A DNA stretch of 64,000 bases, taken from contig JADJYX010000047.1 in assembly GCA_016719535.1 (NCBI GenBank), positions 124,001 through 188,000 of the forward strand. The letters run 5' to 3'. The notes beneath the pieces are model-generated. The model was not told where the DNA came from. It saw only the letters and a program-made list of their open reading frames with translations, and did not search any database. The translations under genes and the position numbers were made by a program. The DNA comes from Rubrivivax sp. (GTDB lineage: Bacteria; Pseudomonadota; Gammaproteobacteria; Burkholderiales; Burkholderiaceae_C). Position 1 is the first letter of the stretch. Every line of letters begins with the position of its first letter. Below are positions 17,975-27,602 of the stretch, in pieces.

Positions 17975-19417
17975 ATGCAGGACTGCAAGATGTGGATCGG
18001 CGGCGCATGGGTCGACGCCGAATCGGAACGGACCTTCACGGTGCGCAATCCGGCCACCGGCGATGAGATCGCGCGGCTGCCGCAGGGCGGCCCGGCCGAT
18101 GCCGACCGCGCGGTGCGCGCGGCGCGCGCCGCGTTCGTGGGCTGGTCGAAGACGCCACAGGCCGAGCGCTCGCGCATCCTGAACCAGATCGCGGCGCTGA
18201 TTCGCGCCGAGGTCGACGAGCTGGCGCGCATCGAGACCATCGAGCACGGCATGCCCTTCGAGAGCGCGAAGAAGGTGCTGACCTTCGCCTCGCATGCGAT
18301 GGAGTTTGCCGCCGCGGCGGCGCGCACGCTGCGCGGCGAGGTCATCCGCGCCTTCCCGAACACCGTGACCTATCTCGAGCGCGAGCCGGTCGGCGTGTGC
18401 GCGCTGATCACGCCGTGGAACGTGCCGCTGTTCATGATCTGCGCCAAGCTGTCGACCGCACTCGCGGCCGGCAACACCTGCGTCGTCAAGCCGCCGAGCA
18501 TCAGCTCGCTGATCGCGGTGCGCTTCGCCGAACTGCTCGCGCGCTCGGACCTGCCGCCGGGTGTTGCCAACATCGTCACCGGCCCCGGCGGCAGCCTCGG
18601 CGACGCGCTGTGCAGCCATCCGATGGTCGACCTCGTCGGCATGACCGGCAGCAGCGAGACCGGCAAGGCGATCATCGCGTCGAGCAGCCGCACGATCAAG
18701 CGGCTGGTGCTCGAGCTCGGCGGAAAGAACCCGGCGATCGTGCTGCCCGACGCCGACCTCGACCGTGCGGCCGAGGTGCTGGGCCACCACCAGTTCTTCA
18801 ACTCCGGTATGACCTGCGGCTCGCCGGGCCGGTACTACGTTCATGAATCGGTGCACGATGCCTTCGTCGACCGGCTGGTCGCGCGGGCGCGCAAGGTCGT
18901 CGTCGGCGACCCGTCCGACCCGGCGACGACGATGGGGCCCGTCGTCAGCGCCGAGCACCGCGCGTCGATCGAGAACCACATCCGCTCGGGCGTCGACGAG
19001 GGCGCGCGGCTGGTGCTGGGTGGCGAGCGGCCGACCGCGCCGCCGCTCGACCGCGGCTACTACGTGCTGCCGACGGTCTTCACCGGCGTCACGCAGACGA
19101 TGCAGATCGCGCGCGAGGAGATCTTCGGCCCGGTCGCCTGCGTCATCAGGTTCGGCGACGGCGACGACGTCATCGCGCTCGCCAATGACAACGTCTACGG
19201 GCTCTGCGGCTCCGTCTGGACCGCCAACCTGGCGAAGGGCCTGCGCATGGGCGCCGAGCTTCGCGTCGGCTCGTTCTGGGTCAACCAGCACAACCACCTG
19301 GCACCCGAGGTCCCCTGGGGTGGCATCCGCGAGAGCGGCCTCGGCAAGGAGGCGTCGATCGAGGGATTGAAGGAATTCACCCAGATGAAGCTCGTGTCCT
19401 ACGAACTGATCGGATGA
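17975..19417 (+). CDS. NAD(P)-dependent aldehyde dehydrogenase, copy 1
   Basis: A 480-residue ALDH. Visible motifs are ITPWNVPL (Asn of the oxyanion hole, about 150), LELGGKNPAIV with the general-base Glu at 247, and GMTCGSPGR with the nucleophile Cys at 281. The C-terminal EIFGPVACVIRFGD motif is present. ACGGAGG precedes the ATG. It is followed by a paralogue with the same spacing of catalytic residues. Substrate is unknown; oxidation of an aldehyde to the acid that the CoA-transferases then activate is a fair inference. Confidence 0.9.
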   Translation: MQDCKMWIGGAWVDAESERTFTVRNPATGDEIARLPQGGPADADRAVRAARAAFVGWSKTPQAERSRILNQIAALIRAEVDELARIETIEHGMPFESAKKVLTFASHAMEFAAAAARTLRGEVIRAFPNTVTYLEREPVGVCALITPWNVPLFMICAKLSTALAAGNTCVVKPPSISSLIAVRFAELLARSDLPPGVANIVTGPGGSLGDALCSHPMVDLVGMTGSSETGKAIIASSSRTIKRLVLELGGKNPAIVLPDADLDRAAEVLGHHQFFNSGMTCGSPGRYYVHESVHDAFVDRLVARARKVVVGDPSDPATTMGPVVSAEHRASIENHIRSGVDEGARLVLGGERPTAPPLDRGYYVLPTVFTGVTQTMQIAREEIFGPVACVIRFGDGDDVIALANDNVYGLCGSVWTANLAKGLRMGAELRVGSFWVNQHNHLAPEVPWGGIRESGLGKEASIEGLKEFTQMKLVSYELIG

Positions 19418-19428
19418 GGGCGGACTCC

Positions 19429-20868
19429 ATGCAGACCCAACCGATGTGGATTGGCGGCCGCTGGCTGCCGGCGCGCTCAGGGCGCAGTTTTGCGACGATC
19501 AACCCGGCCACCGGCGAGCGCGTCGGCGAGGTCGCGCTTGCCGGCGCCGACGACGTCGATGCCGCGGTCGCCGCGGCGCTTGCCGCGTTGCCGGCGTGGT
19601 CGCGCACCAGCCAGGCCGAGCGCTCGCGCGTCCTCGCCCGCTTCGCCGCGAGCATCCGAGAACATGCCGAGGCCATCGCGCAGCTCGAATCGATCGAGCA
19701 CGGCACGCCGATCAGCGACGCCCGCCACATCGTGGCCTGGGCGGCCGACCTCGTCGAATATACGGCGTCCGTCAGCCGCTCGCTGATGGGCAGCCACGTG
19801 CCGACGCAGCCCGGCGTCGTGTCTTACCTGCAGCGCGTCCCGGTCGGTGTGTGCGCGCTGATCACGCCCTGGAACGTGCCGTTCATCATGATGGCGGTGA
19901 AGCTGGCGCCGGCGCTGGCGACCGGTAACACCTGCGTCATGAAACCGCCGAGCGTCAACTCGCTCACCGGGCTGAAATTCGCCAAACTGGTGGCCGCGCT
20001 CGAATTGCCGCCCGGCACCGTCAACATCGTCACCGGCCCGGGCGGCAGTGTCGGCACCGCGCTGGCGTCGCACCCCGACGTCGACCTCGTCGGCTTTACC
20101 GGCAGCACCGAAACCGGTCGCTCGATCATGGCCGCGGCGAGTCCGACGATCAAGAAGCTGGTGATGGAGCTCGGCGGCAAGAACCCGTTCATCATCCTGC
20201 CCGACGCCGACCTCGACCGCGCAGCGAAGCTGCTTGCCTTCCGGCAGTTCAACAACGCCGGCCAGCACTGCTCGAGCCCGGGCCGCTACTACGTCCATGC
20301 GTCGGTGCACGACGCCTTCGTCGAGCGGTTGGTCGCGGCGGCGCGTGGCGTCGCCGTCGGCGATCCGTCCGACCCGAAGACCGCGATGGGCCCGCTGGTG
20401 AGTGCCGAGCACCGCGCGCATGTCGAGCGCTGCATCGCCTCCGGCCTCGCGGACGGCGCGCGGCTGGCCTGCGGCGGACAGCGTCCGAGCGCTCCGGCGC
20501 TGCAGGCCGGCTTCTTCCTCGAACCCACGGTGCTGGTCGACGTGCGGCACGAGATGGCGGTGGCGCGTGACGAGATCTTCGGCCCCGTCGCCTGCGTGCT
20601 GCGCTACGAGTCCGACGACGAGGTGCTGCGGCAGGCCAACGACAGCGACTACGGGCTGTGTGCCGGCGTCTTCACGCGCGATGTGGCGAAGGGGCTGCGC
20701 ATGGCCGGCGAACTGCGCGCCGGCTCGGTCTTCGTCAACACCCACATGCTGACGCCCGAGATGCCCTGGGGCGGCGGCATCAAGCAGAGCGGCCTCGGCA
20801 AGGAAGGCTCGATCGTCGGCCTCGAGGAGTTCACCGAGCTCAAGCTGATCTGCGTCGAGATCACCTGA
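19429..20868 (+). CDS. NAD(P)-dependent aldehyde dehydrogenase, copy 2
   Basis: A 479-residue ALDH, clearly a tandem paralogue of the preceding gene. It has Glu247 in MELGGKNPF and Cys281 in GQHCSSPGR. The ATG at 19429 has a GAGGGCGG ribosome site; an in-frame ATG at 19414 overlaps the previous stop (ATGA) and is an alternative. Motifs around the Cys differ between the copies (MTCG against QHCS), suggesting different aldehydes. It shares the operator-C operon. Confidence 0.9.
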   Translation: MQTQPMWIGGRWLPARSGRSFATINPATGERVGEVALAGADDVDAAVAAALAALPAWSRTSQAERSRVLARFAASIREHAEAIAQLESIEHGTPISDARHIVAWAADLVEYTASVSRSLMGSHVPTQPGVVSYLQRVPVGVCALITPWNVPFIMMAVKLAPALATGNTCVMKPPSVNSLTGLKFAKLVAALELPPGTVNIVTGPGGSVGTALASHPDVDLVGFTGSTETGRSIMAAASPTIKKLVMELGGKNPFIILPDADLDRAAKLLAFRQFNNAGQHCSSPGRYYVHASVHDAFVERLVAAARGVAVGDPSDPKTAMGPLVSAEHRAHVERCIASGLADGARLACGGQRPSAPALQAGFFLEPTVLVDVRHEMAVARDEIFGPVACVLRYESDDEVLRQANDSDYGLCAGVFTRDVAKGLRMAGELRAGSVFVNTHMLTPEMPWGGGIKQSGLGKEGSIVGLEEFTELKLICVEIT

Positions 20869-20877
20869 GCAGTGCCG

Positions 20878-22233
20878 TCACAGCGGGCGCAGGCTGCGCT
20901 TGAGCAGCCGCAGCGCCAGCGCCGGATGGCTGCGTGCGAGCAGTCCCATCGCAAACATCACGTAGCCGGCGTCGAGGTGCAGCGCAGCCGCCGCCGGCTT
21001 CAGGAACGGCCCCGGGCCGGCAAGCACCGCGGCGAGCGCGGCACGCGGATCGGCGCCGTCGACGATCGGTCCGCCGGTACCGACGACGTGGCCCACGCCC
21101 GACAGGTCCTTGCCGGTCTGCAGCCGCATCTCGCCGTGAGGCCCGTGCACCGCATCGATGCGGCCGACATGGCGCTCGAACGAATGCTGCACCGCCACGC
21201 GCGCCAGCGTGGCGTCGAATTCGCGCTCCGCGGCATCTGCCGGCAGCCGCTCCGGGCGTTCGTGATAAGCCGCTGCGCGCACCGGGTCGACCGGCAGGCC
21301 GCTGCGCCGGCACAGCTCGACCAGCGTGTCGATGTTGTGGCGAACGCCGAGGTCGCCCTCGACGGTGCGCTTGGCGAACGGCTCGGGCAGTCCGCGCAGC
21401 GCGACCGCCGCGTGGCGCGGCAGCCCGGCGGCGATCGAATAGACGTCGGTCGTCGCGCCGCCGACGTCGACGACGACCAGCTCGCCGATCCCGGGTTCGC
21501 CGTCGCAGCCCAGGCTCAGCAGCTGTGCCGCCTCGAGCACCGCCACCGGCGTCGGCATGACGATGCCGCCGATGCGCTCGAGCGCATCGTCGAGCCCCTT
21601 GGCGTGAACGATGCGTTCGATGAAGATCTCGCGGATCGCCTGCCGGCAGGCGTCGACCTCGATGACGCCGATCTGCGGCATCACGTTGCCAACCGCGACG
21701 CAGGCGACGCCGCCGCCGCGCAGAAGCGCGCAGACCTCGTCCTGCGCGCTCTTGTTGCCGGCCACGACCACCGGCGCGGCGATGCGCGCGCGCGCCAGCG
21801 CGGCTGCGTTGTGCACGATCGTGCGCCGGTTGCCGCCGTCGGTGCCACCGGCCAGCAGCACGACGTCGGGCATCGCCGCGGCGATGCGGGAGACCTCTTC
21901 GTCGCTCAGCTCGTGGCTGTGGTGGCCGACGATCTTGGCACCGGCGCCGAGCGCGGCGCGGCGCGCCGCCTCCGAACTGAGCTCGGGCACAAGGCCGATC
22001 GAGATCATGCGCAGGCCGCCGGCAGCGCTGCTGCAGGCAAGAATGTCGGCGGGCCCGACACCGGCGGCAAGCGGCCCGAGCCGGCCCAGCGCAGCATCGA
22101 TGCCGATCCGTACGTCGGTCGTCGCGGTCGTCGGAGCGCGTGCGCGGGCGACGATGGCGCCGGCGCCGACGTCGACCGCGACCGCCTTCGTGAAGGTGCT
22201 GCCGATGTCGATCAGGACCTTGCAGTCGCCCAT
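20878..22233 (-). CDS. glmL: GlmL/MutL-family protein (B12-mutase partner ATPase)
   Basis: A 451-residue ASKHA-fold protein. The N-terminal LIDIGSTFTKAVAVDV (about 6-21) and mid-protein VVVDVGGATTDVYS (about 206-219) are the two phosphate loops. VVLLAGGTDGGN is typical of the MutL family found beside glmS and glmE. The role is usually given as chaperone or reactivation of adenosylcobalamin-dependent glutamate mutase. AAGGAG precedes the ATG at 22233. It is divergent from the glmS-like gene across operator copy D, so the B12-mutase parts are co-regulated. Confidence 0.85.
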   Translation of the reverse strand: MGDCKVLIDIGSTFTKAVAVDVGAGAIVARARAPTTATTDVRIGIDAALGRLGPLAAGVGPADILACSSAAGGLRMISIGLVPELSSEAARRAALGAGAKIVGHHSHELSDEEVSRIAAAMPDVVLLAGGTDGGNRRTIVHNAAALARARIAAPVVVAGNKSAQDEVCALLRGGGVACVAVGNVMPQIGVIEVDACRQAIREIFIERIVHAKGLDDALERIGGIVMPTPVAVLEAAQLLSLGCDGEPGIGELVVVDVGGATTDVYSIAAGLPRHAAVALRGLPEPFAKRTVEGDLGVRHNIDTLVELCRRSGLPVDPVRAAAYHERPERLPADAAEREFDATLARVAVQHSFERHVGRIDAVHGPHGEMRLQTGKDLSGVGHVVGTGGPIVDGADPRAALAAVLAGPGPFLKPAAAALHLDAGYVMFAMGLLARSHPALALRLLKRSLRPL

Positions 22234-22307
22234 GCCGGCTCCTTCAGGTGCCGTGCGGCAGGACGCCGATCGGGACGGGGTTTGCGAGGGGTTTCCATCA
22301 ATCACAA

Positions 22308-22320
22308 TTATGAAGCATAA
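22308..22320. promoter_or_regulatory. TTAT-N5-ATAA operator copy D (divergent promoter)
   Basis: TTATGAAGCATAA within a perfect longer palindrome ATTATG-AAG-CATAAT (22307-22321). CATAAT reads as a -10 on both strands. It lies 74 bp from glmL and 69 bp from glmS and can control both. Confidence 0.75.
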
Positions 22321-22389
22321 TGATCAACACAGGGTCAGCCCGCGTGTTGCGGGGCCGGCACAACCGAATCGGCACTTGAGGGTTTTCGA

Positions 22390-22809
22390 ATGAAGCAGCA
22401 CACCGTGATCACCGGCACCGTCGGCGGCGACGCGCACGTGATCGGCACCAAGATCCTGTCGCGGGCCTTCCGCGAGGCCGGGTTCAATGTCGTCGAGCTC
22501 GGCATCCTGACGCCGCCGGAGGAGTTCATCCGCGCCGCCGTCGAGACCGATGCCGACGCGATCCTGATGAGCTCGCTCTACGGCATGGCCGAGACCGACG
22601 TCGGCGGCTTCAAGAACCAGTGCATCGAGGCGGGGCTCGACCACGTGCTGCTTTACATCGGCGGCATTCTCGGTGTCGGCAAGCACGATTTCGCCGACGA
22701 CGAGATCAAGTTCAAGCTCGGCTTCGACCGCGTCTACCCACCCGAGGCCGACCTGCCGACCGCGATCGCCGACCTGCGCGCCGACCTCGCGGCGCGCGCT
22801 CGCCGCTGA
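22390..22809 (+). CDS. glmS: GlmS-like B12-binding subunit of a carbon-skeleton mutase
   Basis: A 139-residue cobalamin-binding domain that fits GlmS (about 137) closely. The motif D14-A-H16-V-I-G19 supplies the lower axial His for base-off/His-on B12. S61 and L63 in MSSLYG, and the glycine pair in GGILGVGKHD near 91-92, match the dimethylbenzimidazole pocket. The large catalytic partner is not adjacent but lies at 36963-38465 in another operator-bearing operon. It is first in a long operon of CoA-ester genes, so its substrate may not be glutamate. Confidence 0.88.
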   Translation: MKQHTVITGTVGGDAHVIGTKILSRAFREAGFNVVELGILTPPEEFIRAAVETDADAILMSSLYGMAETDVGGFKNQCIEAGLDHVLLYIGGILGVGKHDFADDEIKFKLGFDRVYPPEADLPTAIADLRADLAARARR

Positions 22810-22821
22810 AGCGCCGCCGCG

Positions 22822-25272
22822 ATGTCAGCGCGCAATCGCATGCTCGCCGGCCTGCGGGCACTCGACCTCAGCGACGGCCGCGGCGCGCTGTGCGGCCGCT
22901 TGCTGGCTGACTTCGGCGTCGACGTGGTCAAGGTCGAACCGCCAGGCGGCGAGCCGGGCCGGCATGCGGCGCCGTTCATCGGTGACGTCGAGGGGCCCGA
23001 GCGCAGCCTGTCGTGGCTGGCCTACAACGCCGGCAAGCGCAGTGTCGTCATCGACCTCGGCGCCGCCGATGGCCGGCAGCGCTTGCGCGACCTCGTGCGC
23101 GGTGCCGACCTCGTGATCGAATCGTTCGATCCCGGATACCTGGCTTCGATCGGTCTCGACCATGCCGCGCTTGCCGCGCTGAACCCGGCCATCGTGACGA
23201 CCAGCATCACGCCGTTCGGCCAGAGCGGGCCGTACAGTGGTTTCCGGGCCGCGGACATCATCGTCATGGGCATGTCAGGCCAGCTGCTGCAGACCGGCGA
23301 CGCCGACCGGCCGCCGCTGAACATCAGCCTGCCGCAGGCCTGCATGCACGCCGGTGCCGACGCCGCCGCCGGCAGCCTGATCGCGCTGCGTCACGCGCGG
23401 CGCAGCGGTGCCGGCCAGCATGTCGACGTGTCGATGCAGCACAGCGCCGCCTGGTTCCTGGGCAATACGGTGCCGGGCTGGGAACTGGCGCGCACGCCGG
23501 CGCGGCGCGTCGGCACGCTGCGCAGCGGCGGCGGTGCGATGCAGCGCCAGGTCTGGCCCTGCCGGGACGGCTTCGTCTTCTTCTTCATGATCGGGGGCCA
23601 GCAGGGTGCGAAGACGTGCCGCCAGCTGGTGCGATGGATGGCCGACGAGGGCTTCGCGAACCAGCACCTGCTGCAGTTCGAGTGGGAAGCCTTCGACATG
23701 GCCAGCGCCACGCAGCCGGTCGTGGACAGCCTGTCGCAACCGATCGCGGCGTTCTTTGCCACGCGCACGAAACAGCAGGTGCTCGACGCCGCGGTGCAGC
23801 GGGGCATTTCGGTGTGTCCGCTGCTGGCGATGGGCGATCTGCTGGACGACGCGAACCTGAGGGCGCGCGATTTCTGGACGCGCCTGCCGCACCCCGCACT
23901 GCCCGCCGGTCTGCCCTACCCGCGCCGGCTGCTGCGCTCGTCGCTGGCCGATACCGGCGTCGGCGGACCCGCGCCGCGTGTGGGCGAGCACGACGCCGAG
24001 GTGCTGGCCGAGGAATGGTCGGCACCGCGTGCCCGGCCCGCCCCTGTCGTTGGCGCCGATGCGAGGCCCTTTGCCGGCCTGACGATCGTCGCCTTCAGCT
24101 GGGCGATGGTCGGGCCGCTGACGCTGAAATACTTCGCCGACTTCGGTGCCACGGTGATCCGCGTCGAGACGCGCCACCGGCCGTGCGTGACGCGCACCTC
24201 GGCACCGTTCAAGGATCGGCAGCCGGGTCTGAACCGCAGCGGCTACTTCAACCACTTCAGTGCCAACATGTGCAGCGTTTCGCTGAACATGGCGCACCCG
24301 GAGGGCATTGCGCTGGCGCGCGATCTGATTCGCAAGGCCGACGTCGTGATGGAGAACTTCACGCCCGGGGTGATGGACAAGTGGGGGCTTGGCTGGGACG
24401 CGCTGCGGGCGATCAAGCCCGACCTGATCCTGGCGCGGCAGAACGGCTTCGGCCTCGACGGCCCGTACCGCAACCTCGCCGCCTTCGGCATGATCATGGC
24501 CGCGATCGCCGGCATACCCAATTTCATCGGCTGGCCCGACCGCGGCCCGCTGCCGGTGGGCGTGGCCGCCTACACCGACGGCATCAGCCCGCGCTTCATG
24601 GCGGCGGCGGTGATCGCCGCGCTCGAGCAGCGCGACCGCAGCGGCGAAGGCCAGTTGCTCGACCTGGCCCAGTTCGAGACCTCGATCGCGTTCTTCCTGC
24701 CGGCCCTGCTCGAGCGCGCGGTCAACGGCCGCGAGCCCCGTCGTCTTGGCAACGCGCACCCGCAGCACGCGCCGCACAATGTCTACCGCTGTGCCGGCGA
24801 CGAGCGCTGGTGCACGGTGGCGGTGCTCGACGACGCCCAGTGGCGCGCCCTGTGCGAGGTCATCGGCCTGCCGGCATGCGCGCGCGATCCGCGCTTCGCG
24901 ACGGCCGCGCAGCGCAAGGCCAACGAGGCCGAGGTCGACGCGCTGGTCGGTCGCTGGACCGCGACGCTGATGCCGCACGAGGTGATGGCCCGCCTGCAGG
25001 CTGCCGGCGTACCGGCCGGTGCGGTGCAGGACGCGGCCGACCTGCTGGCCGACCCGCAGCTTAGCCGCCGCGCGCTGTTCTGGACCCTCGACCATGCCGA
25101 GATCGGTCCCTACACGCACCTGGGCTCGAGCCTCGCGATGGATGCGACACCGCCCGAGGCGCGCACGCCGAGCCCCCTGCTCGGCGAACACAACGAGCCG
25201 GTGCTGACCGGGCTGCTCGGCAGGAACGACGACGAACTCGTCGAACTGCTGGTGTCCGGCGCGCTGGAGTGA
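22822..25272 (+). CDS. Tandem-fused family III (CaiB/BaiF) CoA-transferase
   Basis: An 816-residue protein made of two CoA-transferase III domains (about 1-395 and 410-810). Each begins with the LADFG.DVVKVE-type fold (DFGVDVVKVEPPGG; DFGATVIRVETR). Candidate nucleophile Asp residues stand in HAGADAAAG (first domain) and YTDGISP (second domain), so both halves could be active. Family members are normally about 400 residues and pair as hetero- or homodimers; here the dimer is covalent. It would move CoA from a donor such as succinyl-CoA to a pathway acid. Confidence 0.87.
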   Translation: MSARNRMLAGLRALDLSDGRGALCGRLLADFGVDVVKVEPPGGEPGRHAAPFIGDVEGPERSLSWLAYNAGKRSVVIDLGAADGRQRLRDLVRGADLVIESFDPGYLASIGLDHAALAALNPAIVTTSITPFGQSGPYSGFRAADIIVMGMSGQLLQTGDADRPPLNISLPQACMHAGADAAAGSLIALRHARRSGAGQHVDVSMQHSAAWFLGNTVPGWELARTPARRVGTLRSGGGAMQRQVWPCRDGFVFFFMIGGQQGAKTCRQLVRWMADEGFANQHLLQFEWEAFDMASATQPVVDSLSQPIAAFFATRTKQQVLDAAVQRGISVCPLLAMGDLLDDANLRARDFWTRLPHPALPAGLPYPRRLLRSSLADTGVGGPAPRVGEHDAEVLAEEWSAPRARPAPVVGADARPFAGLTIVAFSWAMVGPLTLKYFADFGATVIRVETRHRPCVTRTSAPFKDRQPGLNRSGYFNHFSANMCSVSLNMAHPEGIALARDLIRKADVVMENFTPGVMDKWGLGWDALRAIKPDLILARQNGFGLDGPYRNLAAFGMIMAAIAGIPNFIGWPDRGPLPVGVAAYTDGISPRFMAAAVIAALEQRDRSGEGQLLDLAQFETSIAFFLPALLERAVNGREPRRLGNAHPQHAPHNVYRCAGDERWCTVAVLDDAQWRALCEVIGLPACARDPRFATAAQRKANEAEVDALVGRWTATLMPHEVMARLQAAGVPAGAVQDAADLLADPQLSRRALFWTLDHAEIGPYTHLGSSLAMDATPPEARTPSPLLGEHNEPVLTGLLGRNDDELVELLVSGALE

Positions 25273-25304
25273 CACGGCCTTTCGAGACTGACCGAGGAAC
25301 GACG

Positions 25305-26171
25305 ATGGACTACGAGCAGATCATCTACGAGAAGAACGGGCATATCGCGACGATCACGCTGAACCGCCCCGAGAAGCTGAATACGGTGACGCAGCCCATG
25401 TTTACCAGCTGGGGCCGCGCGATCACCGCCGCCGAGGAGGACGACGACGTCAAGGTCATCATCATGAAGGGCGCCGGCCGCTGCTTCAGCGCCGGCGCGC
25501 CGCTCGACCAGGTCGGCTTCGTCTACGGCATGAAGGAGCCGAAGCCGGGCGAGAAGGCCGGCAAGGTGCCGATGCGCGTGAAGATCAACTTCGACCGCAG
25601 CCTGTTCCTCGAATTCATGCGCAAGGTGCTGCTGTGCAAGAAGATCACCATCTTCCAGATGCACAAGTACTGCCTCGGCATCGGCATGACGATCGCCATG
25701 CATGGCGACCTGCTGATCGCCGACGAGGACTGCCAGTTCGGCCACGTCGAGGAGCGTCTGGGCCTGGCCGGACTGACGATCATGCCGATCATGGTCGCGC
25801 GCTGCGGGCTGACGAAGTCGCTCGACCTGTGCCTGACCGGCAAGAAGATCGACGCACGCACGGCGGTTGCCTGGAACCTGATCAACCGCGCGGTGCCGGC
25901 CGACCGCCTCGACGACGAGGTGAGGCAGGTCGCCGAGGGGCTGGCACTCTATCCGCGCGACGGCATTGCGATCGCCAAGGTGGCAAGGGAGATGATGTAC
26001 GACACGATGGGGATCACGCGCGGGATGATGGAGCACTACATCATGCACACGTTTCAGACCAACCGCGTCTACGAGGCCGACGAGTACAACGCATTCAAGC
26101 AGCGCCGCGACGTGGGCGTGAAGGGCATGGCGCACGAGAAGCACGACCTCTTCTCGGCGCTCGACAAATGA
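25305..26171 (+). CDS. Enoyl-CoA hydratase/isomerase-like protein, copy 1
   Basis: A 288-residue crotonase-fold protein, with ITLNRPEKLN at about 17-26 and oxyanion segment RCFSAGAPLDQ near 63-73. Of the two catalytic glutamates of hydratases, the first position reads Thr (GIGMTIAMHGD) while the second is kept (GHVEERLGL). This suggests isomerase, hydrolase or lyase chemistry rather than plain hydration. An inserted KEPKPGEKAGKVP loop and a long C-terminal tail are unusual. GAGGAACG is upstream; it overlaps the next gene by ATGA. Confidence 0.85.
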   Translation: MDYEQIIYEKNGHIATITLNRPEKLNTVTQPMFTSWGRAITAAEEDDDVKVIIMKGAGRCFSAGAPLDQVGFVYGMKEPKPGEKAGKVPMRVKINFDRSLFLEFMRKVLLCKKITIFQMHKYCLGIGMTIAMHGDLLIADEDCQFGHVEERLGLAGLTIMPIMVARCGLTKSLDLCLTGKKIDARTAVAWNLINRAVPADRLDDEVRQVAEGLALYPRDGIAIAKVAREMMYDTMGITRGMMEHYIMHTFQTNRVYEADEYNAFKQRRDVGVKGMAHEKHDLFSALDK

Positions 26172-27577
26172 GCGCCGGCGGCAGATCGACGATGGACGCT
26201 GCCGAGCGCTTCGCGCATCACTTCGCCTCGACCCGCTTCGAGGACCTGCCGCCGGCGCTGGTGGAGTTCACCCGCCAGCAGGTGCTGGACCTGCTGGGCG
26301 TCGCCGTCGCCGGAATCGGCCAGCCCGGGCCGAAGCAGCTGGCGGAGCTGGTCACCGAATGGGGCGGCCGCGGCGAGAGCAGCGTCATCGGCGGCGCGCG
26401 CAAGGCGCCGGCCCCCGACGCTGCGCAGGTCAATGCGACGCTGGCGCATGCCCGCGACTACGACGATGTGCACGAGCGCGCGGTGATGCATCCCGGCATC
26501 GTCAGCATCGTGCCGGCGCTGGCGCTGGCCGAACGTGCCGCCACCGCCTTCAGCGGCCGCGATCTGATCACCGCGGTTGCGCTCGGCACCGACATGATCT
26601 GCCGTCTCGGCCTGGCGACGCGGCCCGGCGTCAGCCCGATCCAGACCGGCTGGCACTTCACGACGCTGTACGGCTACCCGACCGCGGCGCTGACCGCGGG
26701 CCGCGTACTCGGCCTCGATGCCCAGCACCTGACTCACGCCTTCGGCATCGCCTACCACCAGTGCAGCGGCAACGGCCAGTGCGTGACCGATGGCGCGTTG
26801 ACGAAGCGGCTCGGCCCCGGCATGGCCGTGCGTGGTGGCGTCGTCGCGGCGCTGCTGTCGCAGAAGGGGGTCACCGGTGCACGCCAGTCCCTGGAAGGCG
26901 AGCAGGGCCTTTTCAAGGTCTACCACCGCGGCGAATACGACCGCGATGCGCTGACCGACGGACTCGGCATACGCTGGGAGGGCCTGAACGTGACGCTGAA
27001 GCCCTACCCCTGCTGCCGCGGCGTGCATGCGTCGATCGACGCCGCGCTGGCGCTGCGGCACCACGTCCCGGTGGATGCGTTGCGCCTGCGCGAGATCGTC
27101 ATCACCACCGGCGCGGCCAACCACAAGCTGCTGTGTACGCCGTTCGACGCCAAGGTGCGGCCACGCAATCCGGTCGATGCGCAGTTCAGCATTCCGTGGG
27201 GCGTGGTCACTGCGCTGCGCCACGGCCGCGTCGGCATGGAGCATTTTGGCGCCGCTGCCGTCGCCGACGAGGCGACGCTGGCCCTGGCGGCGAAGGTCCG
27301 TACCGAAGTCGACGCTACGCTGAGCAGCGCGCGCGGCGTCGAACCGGCCCGCGTCACGCTGGTCTTCGCCGACGGCACACAGGCCAGCGAGCGCGTCGAC
27401 CTCGCCGCCGGCAGTCCGGGGCAGCCGCTGAGCTGGGCGCAATGCGTCGACAAATTCACCGACTGCCTCGGCGTTGCCGGCGCCGCGGCGCCAGCGCGCG
27501 CCGGCGAGGCGGTGGCCCTGGTCGCCGAACTCGAGCGACTGCCCGACGTGCGGCCACTGATCGAACTTTTCGCCTGA
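26168..27577 (+). CDS. MmgE/PrpD family protein
   Basis: A 469-residue member of the family that includes 2-methylcitrate dehydratase and cis-aconitate decarboxylase. Landmarks are FTRQQVLDLLGVAVAG (about 37-52), AHARDYDDVHERAVMHPG (about 95-112) and KPYPCCRGVHASIDAA (about 278-293). It acts on tri- or dicarboxylate-like acids in known cases. The start at 26168 overlaps the crotonase stop; an ATG at 26192 is possible. It may add or remove water or CO2 from a branched intermediate. Confidence 0.85.
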   Translation: MSAGGRSTMDAAERFAHHFASTRFEDLPPALVEFTRQQVLDLLGVAVAGIGQPGPKQLAELVTEWGGRGESSVIGGARKAPAPDAAQVNATLAHARDYDDVHERAVMHPGIVSIVPALALAERAATAFSGRDLITAVALGTDMICRLGLATRPGVSPIQTGWHFTTLYGYPTAALTAGRVLGLDAQHLTHAFGIAYHQCSGNGQCVTDGALTKRLGPGMAVRGGVVAALLSQKGVTGARQSLEGEQGLFKVYHRGEYDRDALTDGLGIRWEGLNVTLKPYPCCRGVHASIDAALALRHHVPVDALRLREIVITTGAANHKLLCTPFDAKVRPRNPVDAQFSIPWGVVTALRHGRVGMEHFGAAAVADEATLALAAKVRTEVDATLSSARGVEPARVTLVFADGTQASERVDLAAGSPGQPLSWAQCVDKFTDCLGVAGAAAPARAGEAVALVAELERLPDVRPLIELFA

Positions 27578-27602
27578 AACCGACCACTTCCCGGGAGACG
27601 AC

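Noticed and set aside
23275..25275. 666-codon frame antisense to the fused CoA-transferase
   Set aside because: No family motif, and the sense strand carries two coherent CoA-transferase domains.
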